From Clostridia bacterium (GTDB lineage Bacteria > Bacillota > Clostridia > Oscillospirales > Acutalibacteraceae): a DNA stretch of 60,590 nucleotides. The stretch is taken from contig JAFQCR010000005.1 of NCBI GenBank assembly GCA_017416345.1, positions 1 to 60,590 of the forward strand. The letters run 5' to 3'. The position numbers and the translations under genes were made by a program. Shown here one piece after another: positions 54,146-60,590 of this stretch (positions are counted from its first letter, which is position 1; every line of letters begins with the position of its first letter). The notes beneath the pieces are model-generated. The model searched no databases. It was not told the origin of the DNA and was given only the letters and a program-made list of their open reading frames with translations.

Positions 54146-54922
54146 ATGTTTGACAAAATCGGTATTCAGCTTTACTCGGTCAGAAACCATATGACCGACG
54201 AGGCAGGAGTTAAGTTCACCTTCGACCGCTTGGCCGAGATCGGCTTTAAAGAGGTCCAGACCGCAGGTGCCTTCCCCTGTGATGTTGAGAAGTTCGCAGA
54301 GCACATGAAGAACGCAGGTCTTACCTGCGTCGGTACTCACTGCGGCTTCCCCGCAGACATCAATGATCTTGATGAGTACATCAAGCTTCACAAGACCCTC
54401 GGTACCGATACCGCAGGTGTCGGCGGCGGTGCTTACGGCAAGACCAAGGCTGAAGTTATGGCTTACATCGACAAGGTAAATGCACTTGCCGAAAAGCTTG
54501 CAGCTCACGGTATGAAGTTCTCTTACCATCACCACAGCCACGAGTTCGGAAAGGTTCCCGGCGGCGACCGTGTTATCGATTACATGGTAGACGGCTTTGA
54601 TAAGAACAACGTTAAGTTTGTTCTTGATACCTGCTGGTTGGCAAACTCTTATGTAAGCGTAACCGGTTGGATCGAAAAGCTGGCAGGACGTTGCGATGTT
54701 CTTCATGTTAAGGACCGTGCGCTTAAGTTCGGCACCAACACCGAAGGCTTCATCACCGAGTGCGGTGACGGTAACGTTGATATCGAAGGCGCTATCAAGG
54801 CTGCAGACGCTTCGGGCGTCAAGCACATCTGCTACGAGCAGGATACCTGGCCCTTGGGCTTCGATTCGCTCGATTACAGCGCAAGAAAGAGCTTTGAGTA
54901 TATCCAGAGCCTTATCAAGTAA
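54146..54922 (+). CDS. Sugar phosphate isomerase/epimerase (TIM barrel)
   Basis: A 258-residue AP-endonuclease-2-type barrel starting at ATG 54146 with AAAGGAG. Characteristic strands: KIGIQLYSVRNHM, GLTCVGTHCGF, MKFSYHHHSHEF, VKFVLDTCWL, LHVKDRAL and HICYEQD, giving Glu/Asp/His metal ligands. Related to IolE/xylose-isomerase-like proteins that act on keto-sugars; substrate unknown. It is 60 bases after the GH16-like lipoprotein and probably cotranscribed. Confidence 0.88.
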   Translation: MFDKIGIQLYSVRNHMTDEAGVKFTFDRLAEIGFKEVQTAGAFPCDVEKFAEHMKNAGLTCVGTHCGFPADINDLDEYIKLHKTLGTDTAGVGGGAYGKTKAEVMAYIDKVNALAEKLAAHGMKFSYHHHSHEFGKVPGGDRVIDYMVDGFDKNNVKFVLDTCWLANSYVSVTGWIEKLAGRCDVLHVKDRALKFGTNTEGFITECGDGNVDIEGAIKAADASGVKHICYEQDTWPLGFDSLDYSARKSFEYIQSLIK

Positions 54923-54934
54923 TAGTAAAAATCA

Positions 54935-54968
54935 AGAGCCGTGTCGAAAGACACGGCTCTCTTTTTTT
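54935..54968 (+). terminator. Terminator with GAAA tetraloop
   Basis: AGAGCCGTGTC-GAAA-GACACGGCTCT followed by CTTTTTTT. Confidence 0.92.
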
Positions 54969-55243
54969 GGCCGAAGCCGACAGCAGGGGCAAAGGCCGCC
55001 TGCTGCAGGAAGTGTTACTTCCTTTGTATGGGCACGGCAGTTATTGCTTTTTTATTGCTAACGCTCAAACAAAGCCCGACCGCCGTGCTTAAAACCGAAA
55101 GCGGCGGTCGGATGTGCCGTTTGTGCATAAAGGCTTGGCCTTAAAATGTACAAAAGACTTAGCATAAAACGTTTGCTTTGTGCGTTCATCCGTCCAACGC
55201 TTCGGTAACAGTATTATGTGCAGTCGGGCGGAATATATCATTA
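54969..55243. other. Intergenic region
   Basis: About 275 bases without a convincing gene. It contains a hairpin CCGACCGCCG (55077-55086) / CGGCGGTCGG (55102-55111) with a loop of 15 bases. I see nothing else interpretable. Confidence 0.4.
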
Positions 55244-55276
55244 GAAAAAAATCCCAAAGCATTTTGCTTTGGGATC
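55244..55276 (-). terminator. Terminator of the 77-residue protein gene
   Basis: On the minus strand ATCCCAAAGCA / TGCTTTGGGAT followed by TTTTTTT. Confidence 0.85.
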
Positions 55277-55289
55277 TTTAGGTTTAAAA

Positions 55290-55523
55290 TTATTCGTGCT
55301 CTTTAAGCCATGCTTCGGCCTTTTCCTTGGAAATGCTCTTGATATTTTCCTTTTTGTACTGCGATTCCTCACCGCCGTTCACATAAAGGAACAGCTTGCC
55401 GTCGGGCATTTCGTAGAGCGATTCCTCATAGCCCTTGGGGTCGCCAAACTCGCCTACCGAATACTTTTTGATGAGTGAAGCGACATCGGTGTCGTACTCA
55501 CGCTTGCAAATGATCTTTTTCAT
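55290..55523 (-). CDS. Small conserved-looking hypothetical protein
   Basis: A 77-residue, charged, probably cytoplasmic protein with a good ribosome site (AAGGAG) and its own terminator. It begins MKKIICKREYDTDVASLIKK and ends with a lysine-rich helix (SISKEKAEAWLKEHE). No domain recognised. Confidence 0.7.
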   Translation of the reverse strand: MKKIICKREYDTDVASLIKKYSVGEFGDPKGYEESLYEMPDGKLFLYVNGGEESQYKKENIKSISKEKAEAWLKEHE

Positions 55524-55580
55524 AAAAATCTCCTTAAAAATATTTATACATACATATTTTGTACGTATTTTTAAAATTTA

Positions 55581-56015
55581 TTAAAACCCACCCGCAACGC
55601 CGTCATCCTTCGGGATATAGGCAAAGTTGCGGTAGTCACGGCAATCGTAATGGCCGTTGACATAGTTTACGGGTACGCCGTTGATGTAAACGGTGTTTTC
55701 CTCCTCCTCGGGCCAGTAAACCAGGCTCTCACGGGTGCCGATCTGCCAATAAACGGTGCGCTCACGACCCGTGCGGTCGTTACGTGCGGCAACACGTATG
55801 GCAGGAGGGTGCTTATCGCTGGCAGGGATCTCATAGATCTCCAAAAGGTATCCCGTGCTGAAAAGGATGTTCTGATTAACCTCTTTTCGGAGCAGTTTGC
55901 CCTCGGGCAGATCGTCCATACTGTAAAAAAATTCGTCTTTAACAAAAAACGCCACGTTTAAAACGGTTATTATCACCGCAAGCAGCGAAATTATCATACA
56001 CGCTTTGCGTTTCAT
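55581..56015 (-). CDS. DUF5412-like membrane-anchored protein
   Basis: A 144-residue protein starting at ATG 56015 with AAAGGAG. One N-terminal membrane segment (about 5-25) is followed by FFYSMDDLPEGKLLRKEVNQ and TVYWQIG, ESLVYWPEEEENTVYINGVP and YDCRDYRN; this order resembles the DUF5412 family. Function unknown. Confidence 0.6.
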   Translation of the reverse strand: MKRKACMIISLLAVIITVLNVAFFVKDEFFYSMDDLPEGKLLRKEVNQNILFSTGYLLEIYEIPASDKHPPAIRVAARNDRTGRERTVYWQIGTRESLVYWPEEEENTVYINGVPVNYVNGHYDCRDYRNFAYIPKDDGVAGGF

Positions 56016-56075
56016 TTGAAACTCCTTTACATTTCGGCACGAAACGGGGAACAATACCCGAAAGAGGTGCCAATA

Positions 56076-56222
56076 ATGAAGAAAATGCAGTCCGAAAACC
56101 TTAAGCTGACCGAATCGGGTCAAGATGCTGTATTGACAGCCGATATGTTGCCGTCCGAAAGGGTCGGTACGGTTGCCGAACCGTCACGGCTTGAAAGCTC
56201 GACCGCACAACAGCGAAGGTGA
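56076..56222 (+). CDS. Possible 48-residue small protein
   Basis: A short frame with AAAGAGGTG seven bases before its ATG and codon use like the host. It starts MKKMQSENLKLTESGQDAV and has no membrane segment. It lies alone on the plus strand between two minus-strand genes. I do not recognise it and it could be chance. Confidence 0.3.
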   Translation: MKKMQSENLKLTESGQDAVLTADMLPSERVGTVAEPSRLESSTAQQRR

Positions 56223-56244
56223 CGCCGACTTTACCGGCATTAGG

Positions 56245-57075
56245 TTATTTTGAAATTTTCAGCGAAATGTCAAAGGCCTTGACCGAATGGGTCAGTGCAC
56301 CGATGGAAATAATGTCAACACCGGTCTCGGCAACGGGGCGGATGGTCTCTGCGGTGATGTTGCCCGAAGCTTCAAGCAATGCACGGCCTGCGGTCATCTC
56401 AACCGCCTTTTTCATAGTCTCGCAATCCATATTGTCCAGCATGATTATCTCACAGCCCGTGGTAAGCGCCTCGGCTACCTCGTCCAAATTACGGGTCTCG
56501 ACCTCGATCTTGACGGTGTGGCCTATTTTTTCACGCAAGGTGGAGACTGCCTTGGTGATACTGCCGCAGGCGTCAATGTGGTTATCCTTAAGCATTGCGG
56601 CATCCGACAGATTGAAGCGGTGATTTTTACCGCCGCCGCAGGTCACGGCATATTTCTGCAAGGCACGAAGTCCCGGCAGAGTCTTTCTCGTGTCGGTAAC
56701 GGTGGCGTTGGTGCCCTTTATCAGCTCGGCGGCCTCGTTGGTCATTGTGGCGATGCCCGACATATGCTGAATAAGGTTCAAAGAGGTGCGTTCACCCTTC
56801 AGAAGCAGCTTGGTAGGACCCTCGATCTCGGCTATGATATCGCCTTTTTTGAGGTGTGCGCCGTCGTTCATAAGCTTTTTGATGTTGAAGCTACCAAGCA
56901 ACTCAAAAACTCTCAAAGCAACGTCAACACCGCAAAGCACACCGTCGGCTTTGGCCAAAAATTTAGCCTTGGAGATCTGGTCGTCCGGCAGAAGATTGTC
57001 GGCCGCCATATCGATATAGTTGATATCCTCTAAAAGGGCTTTTTTGATAAGATCGTCAATATAAAACTGCATCAT
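56245..57075 (-). CDS. nadC: Quinolinate phosphoribosyltransferase
   Basis: A 276-residue decarboxylating enzyme that makes nicotinate mononucleotide from quinolinate and PRPP in de novo NAD synthesis. Conserved blocks: LLKGERTSLNLIQHMSGIAT, DTRKTLPGLRALQKYAV, GGGKNHRFNLSDAAMLKDNH, EVETRNLDE, LLEASGNI and ISIGALTHS. It overlaps the nadB stop by four bases (ATGA). Confidence 0.96.
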   Translation of the reverse strand: MMQFYIDDLIKKALLEDINYIDMAADNLLPDDQISKAKFLAKADGVLCGVDVALRVFELLGSFNIKKLMNDGAHLKKGDIIAEIEGPTKLLLKGERTSLNLIQHMSGIATMTNEAAELIKGTNATVTDTRKTLPGLRALQKYAVTCGGGKNHRFNLSDAAMLKDNHIDACGSITKAVSTLREKIGHTVKIEVETRNLDEVAEALTTGCEIIMLDNMDCETMKKAVEMTAGRALLEASGNITAETIRPVAETGVDIISIGALTHSVKAFDISLKISK

Positions 57076-58520
57076 TTGTGGAGTACCTCCTTCAATACTA
57101 TCGAAGCTACCGTGGCAAGACTGCGTGCCTCAAGGTAGTCGTTGGTGATCTGAAAGCGCTTGCTGTTAAGTCGTACCGCAATGTCCTCGACCTCGGGACG
57201 GTATTTTCTTGCGGCCTCTAAGTTAGGCAGAACAAAGTGGCATTTCTGCATAATGTTGCGGATTGAAGTTCGGGTTCCCGTGGGCATGGGTGCACCGTCG
57301 ACCGGGTGGCTCGGTGCCTTGCCGAACACGGAGGTATCGTTGTAGCAACGGTTGATATCCTCGGCGGCACGGCGGCCGAAGACCAACGCCTCAAGCAGGC
57401 TGTTGGAGGCCAGACGGTTTTTACCGTGGACACCTGTGTGTGAGCATTCGCCAACGGCATACAAACGGTTGATACGTGTCCTCGAATTGAGGTCAACGTT
57501 GATGCCGCCCATAAGATAATGGTGGGTCGGGAATACCGGGATGGGATCCTTGGTTATGTCGATACCCTCTCTCAAACATCTTTCGTGTATCATCGGGAAA
57601 CGGTCACGGATAAACTCGGGGGTTCGATGGGTGATGTCAAGATAAAACTTGTCGCTACCCGTTCTGCGTGATTCAAGGATGATACCACGGGACACAACGT
57701 CTCTGGGAGCAAGCTCCAAACGCTCATCGTAGCGGTGCATAAAGCGCTCGTGGTGGCAGTTGACAAGGTAAGCGCCTTCACCTCGGACGGCCTCGCTTAT
57801 CAGAAAACGCTCACGGCAGTTATCCCCTGCAAAGCCGGTCGGGTGAAACTGAATATAGCTCAAATTTTCGATTCGGGCTCCAAGTCCTGCCGCAATGGCG
57901 ATGCCGTCACCCGTGGCGATGGACGAGTTGGTGGTGTACTTATAAACACGGCCGATACCGCCGGTTGCGATTATCACGTAGGATGCCGCAACGGTGTGCA
58001 GCTTGCCGTCTTTCAGCAAGGTTGCGTAGTAACCGTTGTTGGCCTCGTCGAGAAAAGCAAGCGAGGTGTTTTCCTCAATATCCACGTTGGGAAGCTCTTT
58101 GGTGGCGGCAATGATGGTTCGCATCAGCTCCTCACCCGTGGTGTCACGGTGGTGGACGATACGGCGGCGGCAATGTCCGCCCTCCAACGTTGCGTGGATG
58201 TGACCGTCGACCTTGTCAAACTCGGCTCCGAGGTCGATCATCTTGCGGACGTCATCGGGGCCTTCCTTGACCAGCACATCGACCGATTCGGGACGGTTTT
58301 CGTGTCCGCCTGCGATCATGGTATCCTCAATGTGCAGGTCAAAGCTGTCGTTTACGGTGTCAAGCACAGCGGCAACACCGCCCTGCGCAAGGTTACTGTT
58401 GCAAAGGCGAAGGTCACGCTTTGAGATCACAAGTGCGTTTATTCGGCTGTCGAGATTATAGGCGGCATAAAGCCCCGAAAGGCCTGCGCCGACTATCAGA
58501 ACATCATATTTATCACGCAT
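57072..58520 (-). CDS. nadB: L-aspartate oxidase
   Basis: A 482-residue FAD flavoprotein converting aspartate to iminoaspartate. FAD-binding VLIVGAGLSGLYAAYNL, active-site region NSNLAQGGVAAV, EGGHCRRRIVHHRDTTG, IATGGIGRVY, PTHHYLMGGI and ASNSLLEALVFGRRAA are all present. It is a little shorter than many NadB (500-540) at the C terminus. It heads a nadB-nadC operon; nadA is not in the window. Confidence 0.95.
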   Translation of the reverse strand: MRDKYDVLIVGAGLSGLYAAYNLDSRINALVISKRDLRLCNSNLAQGGVAAVLDTVNDSFDLHIEDTMIAGGHENRPESVDVLVKEGPDDVRKMIDLGAEFDKVDGHIHATLEGGHCRRRIVHHRDTTGEELMRTIIAATKELPNVDIEENTSLAFLDEANNGYYATLLKDGKLHTVAASYVIIATGGIGRVYKYTTNSSIATGDGIAIAAGLGARIENLSYIQFHPTGFAGDNCRERFLISEAVRGEGAYLVNCHHERFMHRYDERLELAPRDVVSRGIILESRRTGSDKFYLDITHRTPEFIRDRFPMIHERCLREGIDITKDPIPVFPTHHYLMGGINVDLNSRTRINRLYAVGECSHTGVHGKNRLASNSLLEALVFGRRAAEDINRCYNDTSVFGKAPSHPVDGAPMPTGTRTSIRNIMQKCHFVLPNLEAARKYRPEVEDIAVRLNSKRFQITNDYLEARSLATVASIVLKEVLHK

Positions 58521-58900
58521 AAAAAACGCCTCTTTGAATTTCTGATAAGAGTGGATGTATACTTACTGTTATATTGTAACACATTTTGGCTAAAAAGAAA
58601 AGAGGAAATATAAAAAAGAAAAACCCGGCGTTTAGCCTCCCGTAACGGCCCCCTTGCCTAAAGGGTAACTCCCCATAAAATGGGGAGATGTCACGAAGTG
58701 ACAGAGGGGACGGCCGCAGTAAGCGGCTGGCAAAACCGAAGGTTTTGACTGGGGGATTCCGAGGATGACTCCCCATAAAATGAGGCGATATCACAAAGTG
58801 ACAGAGGTGACCGCTACGGTAAGTGGTGGCACGGCAACGCCGTGACGGAGGGAGTCTTCCAATGGCTTTACTTTAATAAAAAAACAAAAAGTGCTAAAGC
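58521..58900. repeat. Intergenic region with two tandem hairpin repeats
   Basis: A ~65-bp unit occurs twice: ACTCCCCATAAAATGGGGAG plus TGTCACGAAGTGACAGAGG (58668-58712) and a diverged copy (58771-58815). Each contains two small palindromes (CTCCCC/GGGGAG and TGTCAC/GTGACA). Copies are followed by GCAGTAAGCGGCTGGC / CGGTAAGTGGTGGC. They resemble dispersed intergenic repeats of gut Clostridia. No gene is seen. Confidence 0.6.
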
Positions 58901-58931
58901 AAAAGAAAAACCCACCTGAAATCAGGTGGGC
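58901..58931 (-). terminator. Terminator of the 5S rRNA
   Basis: On the minus strand CCCACCTGA-TT-TCAGGTGGG followed by TTTTTCTTTT, six bases after the 5S 3' end. Confidence 0.9.
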
Positions 58932-58936
58932 TGTAT

Positions 58937-59051
<115 letters not shown>

Positions 59052-59078
59052 TGCATTCGTTTTTCGAGTGCAGGAGAT

Positions 59079-59107
59079 ATATTACCACACTTCTTTTCAA
59101 AATGCAA
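59079..59107 (-). promoter_or_regulatory. Promoter of the isolated 5S rRNA gene
   Basis: On the minus strand TTGCAT (59107-59102), a 17-base spacer and TAATAT (59084-59079), about 28 bases before the 5S start, with an AT-rich upstream tract typical of strong promoters. Confidence 0.7.
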
Positions 59108-59109
59108 GT

Positions 59110-59549
59110 CTTTTTTTCAAAAAAATTAAAAAAATTTTCAAAAGCTGTTTTTCGACCGCAAAAGCCATCCGATAACCCCTACAACGGTCACATCAAAACA
59201 TGGATTCTGTAGCCGGATCTACGGACAGTCGAGGACGCCTGTCCCTACAAAAGGTAAATTCGCTATTGTAGGGGCGGCCGTTGGCCGCCCGAATGCCCGT
59301 CCTGTTGATTTCAACCTTTCGGGCGCACACATAGGTGCGCCCCTACGAGAAATATCAAGGTCCGCCGTAGGGGCATTCCTGTTCGCCCACCGTAAGACGG
59401 CTTACGAGCCCTCTCACCCGACGTCCGTCGGGAGCTCTCCTTAAGGGAGAGCCTTTTATAGCCTCTCCCTTAAGGAAAGGTGGCACACGAAGTGTGACGG
59501 AGAGGGTGGTGGCAGGGGCTTTCCTGTTCGCTCGACAAAAGCATCGTTA
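59110..59549. repeat. Intergenic repeats
   Basis: About 440 bases without a gene. It holds GC-rich palindromic repeats: GGGCGGCCGTTGGCCGCCC near 59265, GGGCGCACACATAGGTGCGCCC near 59321 (two arms GGGCGCAC/GTGCGCCC), CTCTCCTTAAGGGAGAG near 59435 and a related copy near 59464, followed by GTGGCACACGAAGTGTGACGG. These look like decayed members of multicopy intergenic repeats. Confidence 0.55.
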
Positions 59550-59592
59550 TCCAACAACCCCACCGCCTAAACAAAATGTGGTGGGGTTGTGT
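59550..59592 (-). terminator. Terminator of the SDR gene
   Basis: CAACCCCACC / GGTGGGGTTG stem, on the minus strand followed by TTGG; weak T run. Confidence 0.55.
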
Positions 59593-59603
59593 TTAAGGTC
59601 AAA

Positions 59604-60341
59604 CTACATCTTTTTACGGCATCCGTCTATCTGTATGTTTTGTCCTGAAATGTAGCCTGCTTTATCGCTTGCCAGAAAACAGATCAGGTCGGCATTTTCT
59701 CTGTCCGTGCCGGTTCTGCCCGTAAACGAAAGATCGCTGGGCTTAGAAAAATCAATATCGGGATTGTCGGCCGGGCTTACACTTCCCGGGGAGACCGCAT
59801 TCACCGTAACGCCCTTGTCCGCAACCTCCTTCGCGAGCGCTTTTGTAAGGGCAATGACGGCTCCCTTTGTTGCAGAATAATGCGTCATCTTAGCATTGCC
59901 GTAAACACCTGCCACCGATGCAACATTGATGATCCTGCCGTAGCCGTTATCGGTCATTCGGTCTATTACCGCCTTTGTGCAGTAGACCGTACCCATTATA
60001 TTTACATCAAGATACCTTTTCCAAAGCGCAACATCTGCTTCGCTGAAGGACGCACGGTCTCGCCAAAGCGCCGCATTATTTACCAGTATATCTATACTGC
60101 CAAACTGCTTGGTTGCGGCTTCCACCACATCTGAAACAGCGGCGTAGTCCGTAACGTCACAGGTATACGCCAGCACATTTTCTGTAATTCCCTTCGTTTC
60201 TTCCTCTGTTTTTTGTAACGCCTCTGAATTTAGATCGATCAAGACTAAATTTGCGCCGCCTTTAGCAAGCTGCAAGGCCACAGCTCTGCCAATACCAACT
60301 GCAGCGCCCGTAATGAATGCGGTTTTTCCTTTGAATTCCAT
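59604..60341 (-). CDS. FabG-like short-chain dehydrogenase
   Basis: A 245-residue classical SDR: TGAAVGIGRAVA (NADP loop), NNAALW, catalytic Ser in NVASVAGVYG and Tyr/Lys in HYSATKGAV, and a C terminus SGQNIQIDG. Ribosome site AGGAGG precedes the ATG. It could be a 3-oxoacyl-ACP reductase or a sugar/alcohol dehydrogenase; no neighbouring fab genes are present, so a sugar-type role is as likely. Confidence 0.88.
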   Translation of the reverse strand: MEFKGKTAFITGAAVGIGRAVALQLAKGGANLVLIDLNSEALQKTEEETKGITENVLAYTCDVTDYAAVSDVVEAATKQFGSIDILVNNAALWRDRASFSEADVALWKRYLDVNIMGTVYCTKAVIDRMTDNGYGRIINVASVAGVYGNAKMTHYSATKGAVIALTKALAKEVADKGVTVNAVSPGSVSPADNPDIDFSKPSDLSFTGRTGTDRENADLICFLASDKAGYISGQNIQIDGCRKKM

Positions 60342-60398
60342 ATATATCCTCCTCGTTATTAAAGATTATCCCGAACTGTTTTCATAATGATTGTAGAA

Positions 60399-60576
60399 TG
60401 TGGAAACGCTTAGCGTTTCCACAAAAGCAGATAAATCAGCTTTTAAACGATCAAATTTCTTGAAATTTGATTGTTTTTCTACATCATTGCAATGGTCGTT
60501 GTCAAATTTTCTTTGAAAATTTGTTGCCAAATCGAAGATTTGGCGTGGAAATAACACTTTCAGAGTTATTTCCACG
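60399..60576. repeat. Array of seven consecutive inverted repeats
   Basis: In 178 bases: GTGGAAACGCT/AGCGTTTCCAC (60400-60422), AAAAGC/GCTTTT (60423-60444), ATCAAATTTC/GAAATTTGAT inside AAAC/GTTT (60445-60476), CATTGCAATG (60485-60494), CAAATTTTC/GAAAATTTG (60503-60523), GCCAAATC/GATTTGGC (60526-60544) and CGTGGAAATAAC/GTTATTTCCACG (60544-60576). They abut almost without spacers. An open frame on the minus strand through them looks accidental. The array may continue beyond the window. Confidence 0.8.
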
Positions 60577-60590
60577 TTCAACCACCATTA

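Noticed and set aside
54941-55144. 67-codon plus-strand frame after the TIM-barrel gene
   Set aside because: It starts inside the terminator hairpin, lacks a ribosome site and runs through a second hairpin.
59052-59600. 23S rRNA remnant upstream of the 5S gene
   Set aside because: None of the conserved 23S 3'-end sequence is visible; the stretch is made of intergenic repeats.
60399-60576. CRISPR array or a 71-codon minus-strand gene in the terminal hairpins
   Set aside because: The stems differ from one another and there are no equal repeats and spacers. The open frame has no ribosome site and its sequence is dictated by the hairpins.

Overview
The window reads as chromosome of a Gram-positive, spore-forming gut Clostridium relative, probably in the Oscillospirales/Ruminococcaceae area. 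The signs are consensus TTGACA-N17-TATAAT promoters, AGGAGG-type ribosome sites, a T-box leader, a spoVAD homologue, a SipW-type signal peptide, an SdpR/SdpI pair, a secreted serpin and a non-discriminating AspRS with GatCAB. The genus is inference; no 16S or 23S rRNA is present.

Layout. 1-1.7 kb: end of a response regulator and its PhoR-like kinase. 1.75-7.9 kb: an AT-rich island holding a Gabija pair (gajA, gajB) and, between two 14-bp direct repeats, an unrecognised pair made of a HEPN-motif protein and a PD-(D/E)XK-type nuclease. 8-12.9 kb: a cassette (M20D amidohydrolase, NlpC-like lipoprotein, AraC regulator, gene remnants) flanked by two copies of a ~150-bp repeat with inverted ends; the second copy sits in a broken yitT. 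13.2-16.8 kb: a giant secreted collagen-like protein. 16.9-17.1 kb: an IS3 transposase remnant with a 30-bp perfect palindrome.

17.2-31 kb: XRE/DUF4097 pair, sdpRI, a radical SAM protein, a T-box-controlled aspS-gatC-gatA-gatB operon for Asn-tRNA synthesis (specifier read as AAC; GatA lacks two of its three catalytic residues), an ECF sigma/anti-sigma/lipoprotein/serpin operon, a DUF1273 protein facing a small repressor, and DegV. 31-39.3 kb: carbohydrate genes, including an AraC regulator facing a sugar-isomerase/Gfo-Idh fusion, a GH38 alpha-mannosidase and mannose-6-phosphate isomerase. 39.5-43.3 kb: a candidate small RNA, two WYL regulators and the RNA ligase RtcB. 43.3-47.7 kb: an inverted-repeat element, a lone spoVAD and a SipW-type surface protein.

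47.9-55 kb: an operon-like run of an NSS symporter, two membrane proteins and an M20 peptidase, then a GH16-like lipoprotein whose two catalytic glutamates are replaced, and a TIM-barrel isomerase. 55-60.6 kb, mostly minus strand: small proteins, nadB-nadC, an isolated 5S rRNA gene with its own promoter, intergenic repeats, a FabG-like SDR, and a run of seven consecutive inverted repeats at the window edge.

The most promising leads are the HEPN/nuclease pair, the degenerate GatA in an otherwise coherent Asn operon, the candidate small RNA, the inactive-looking GH16 and the terminal hairpin array.
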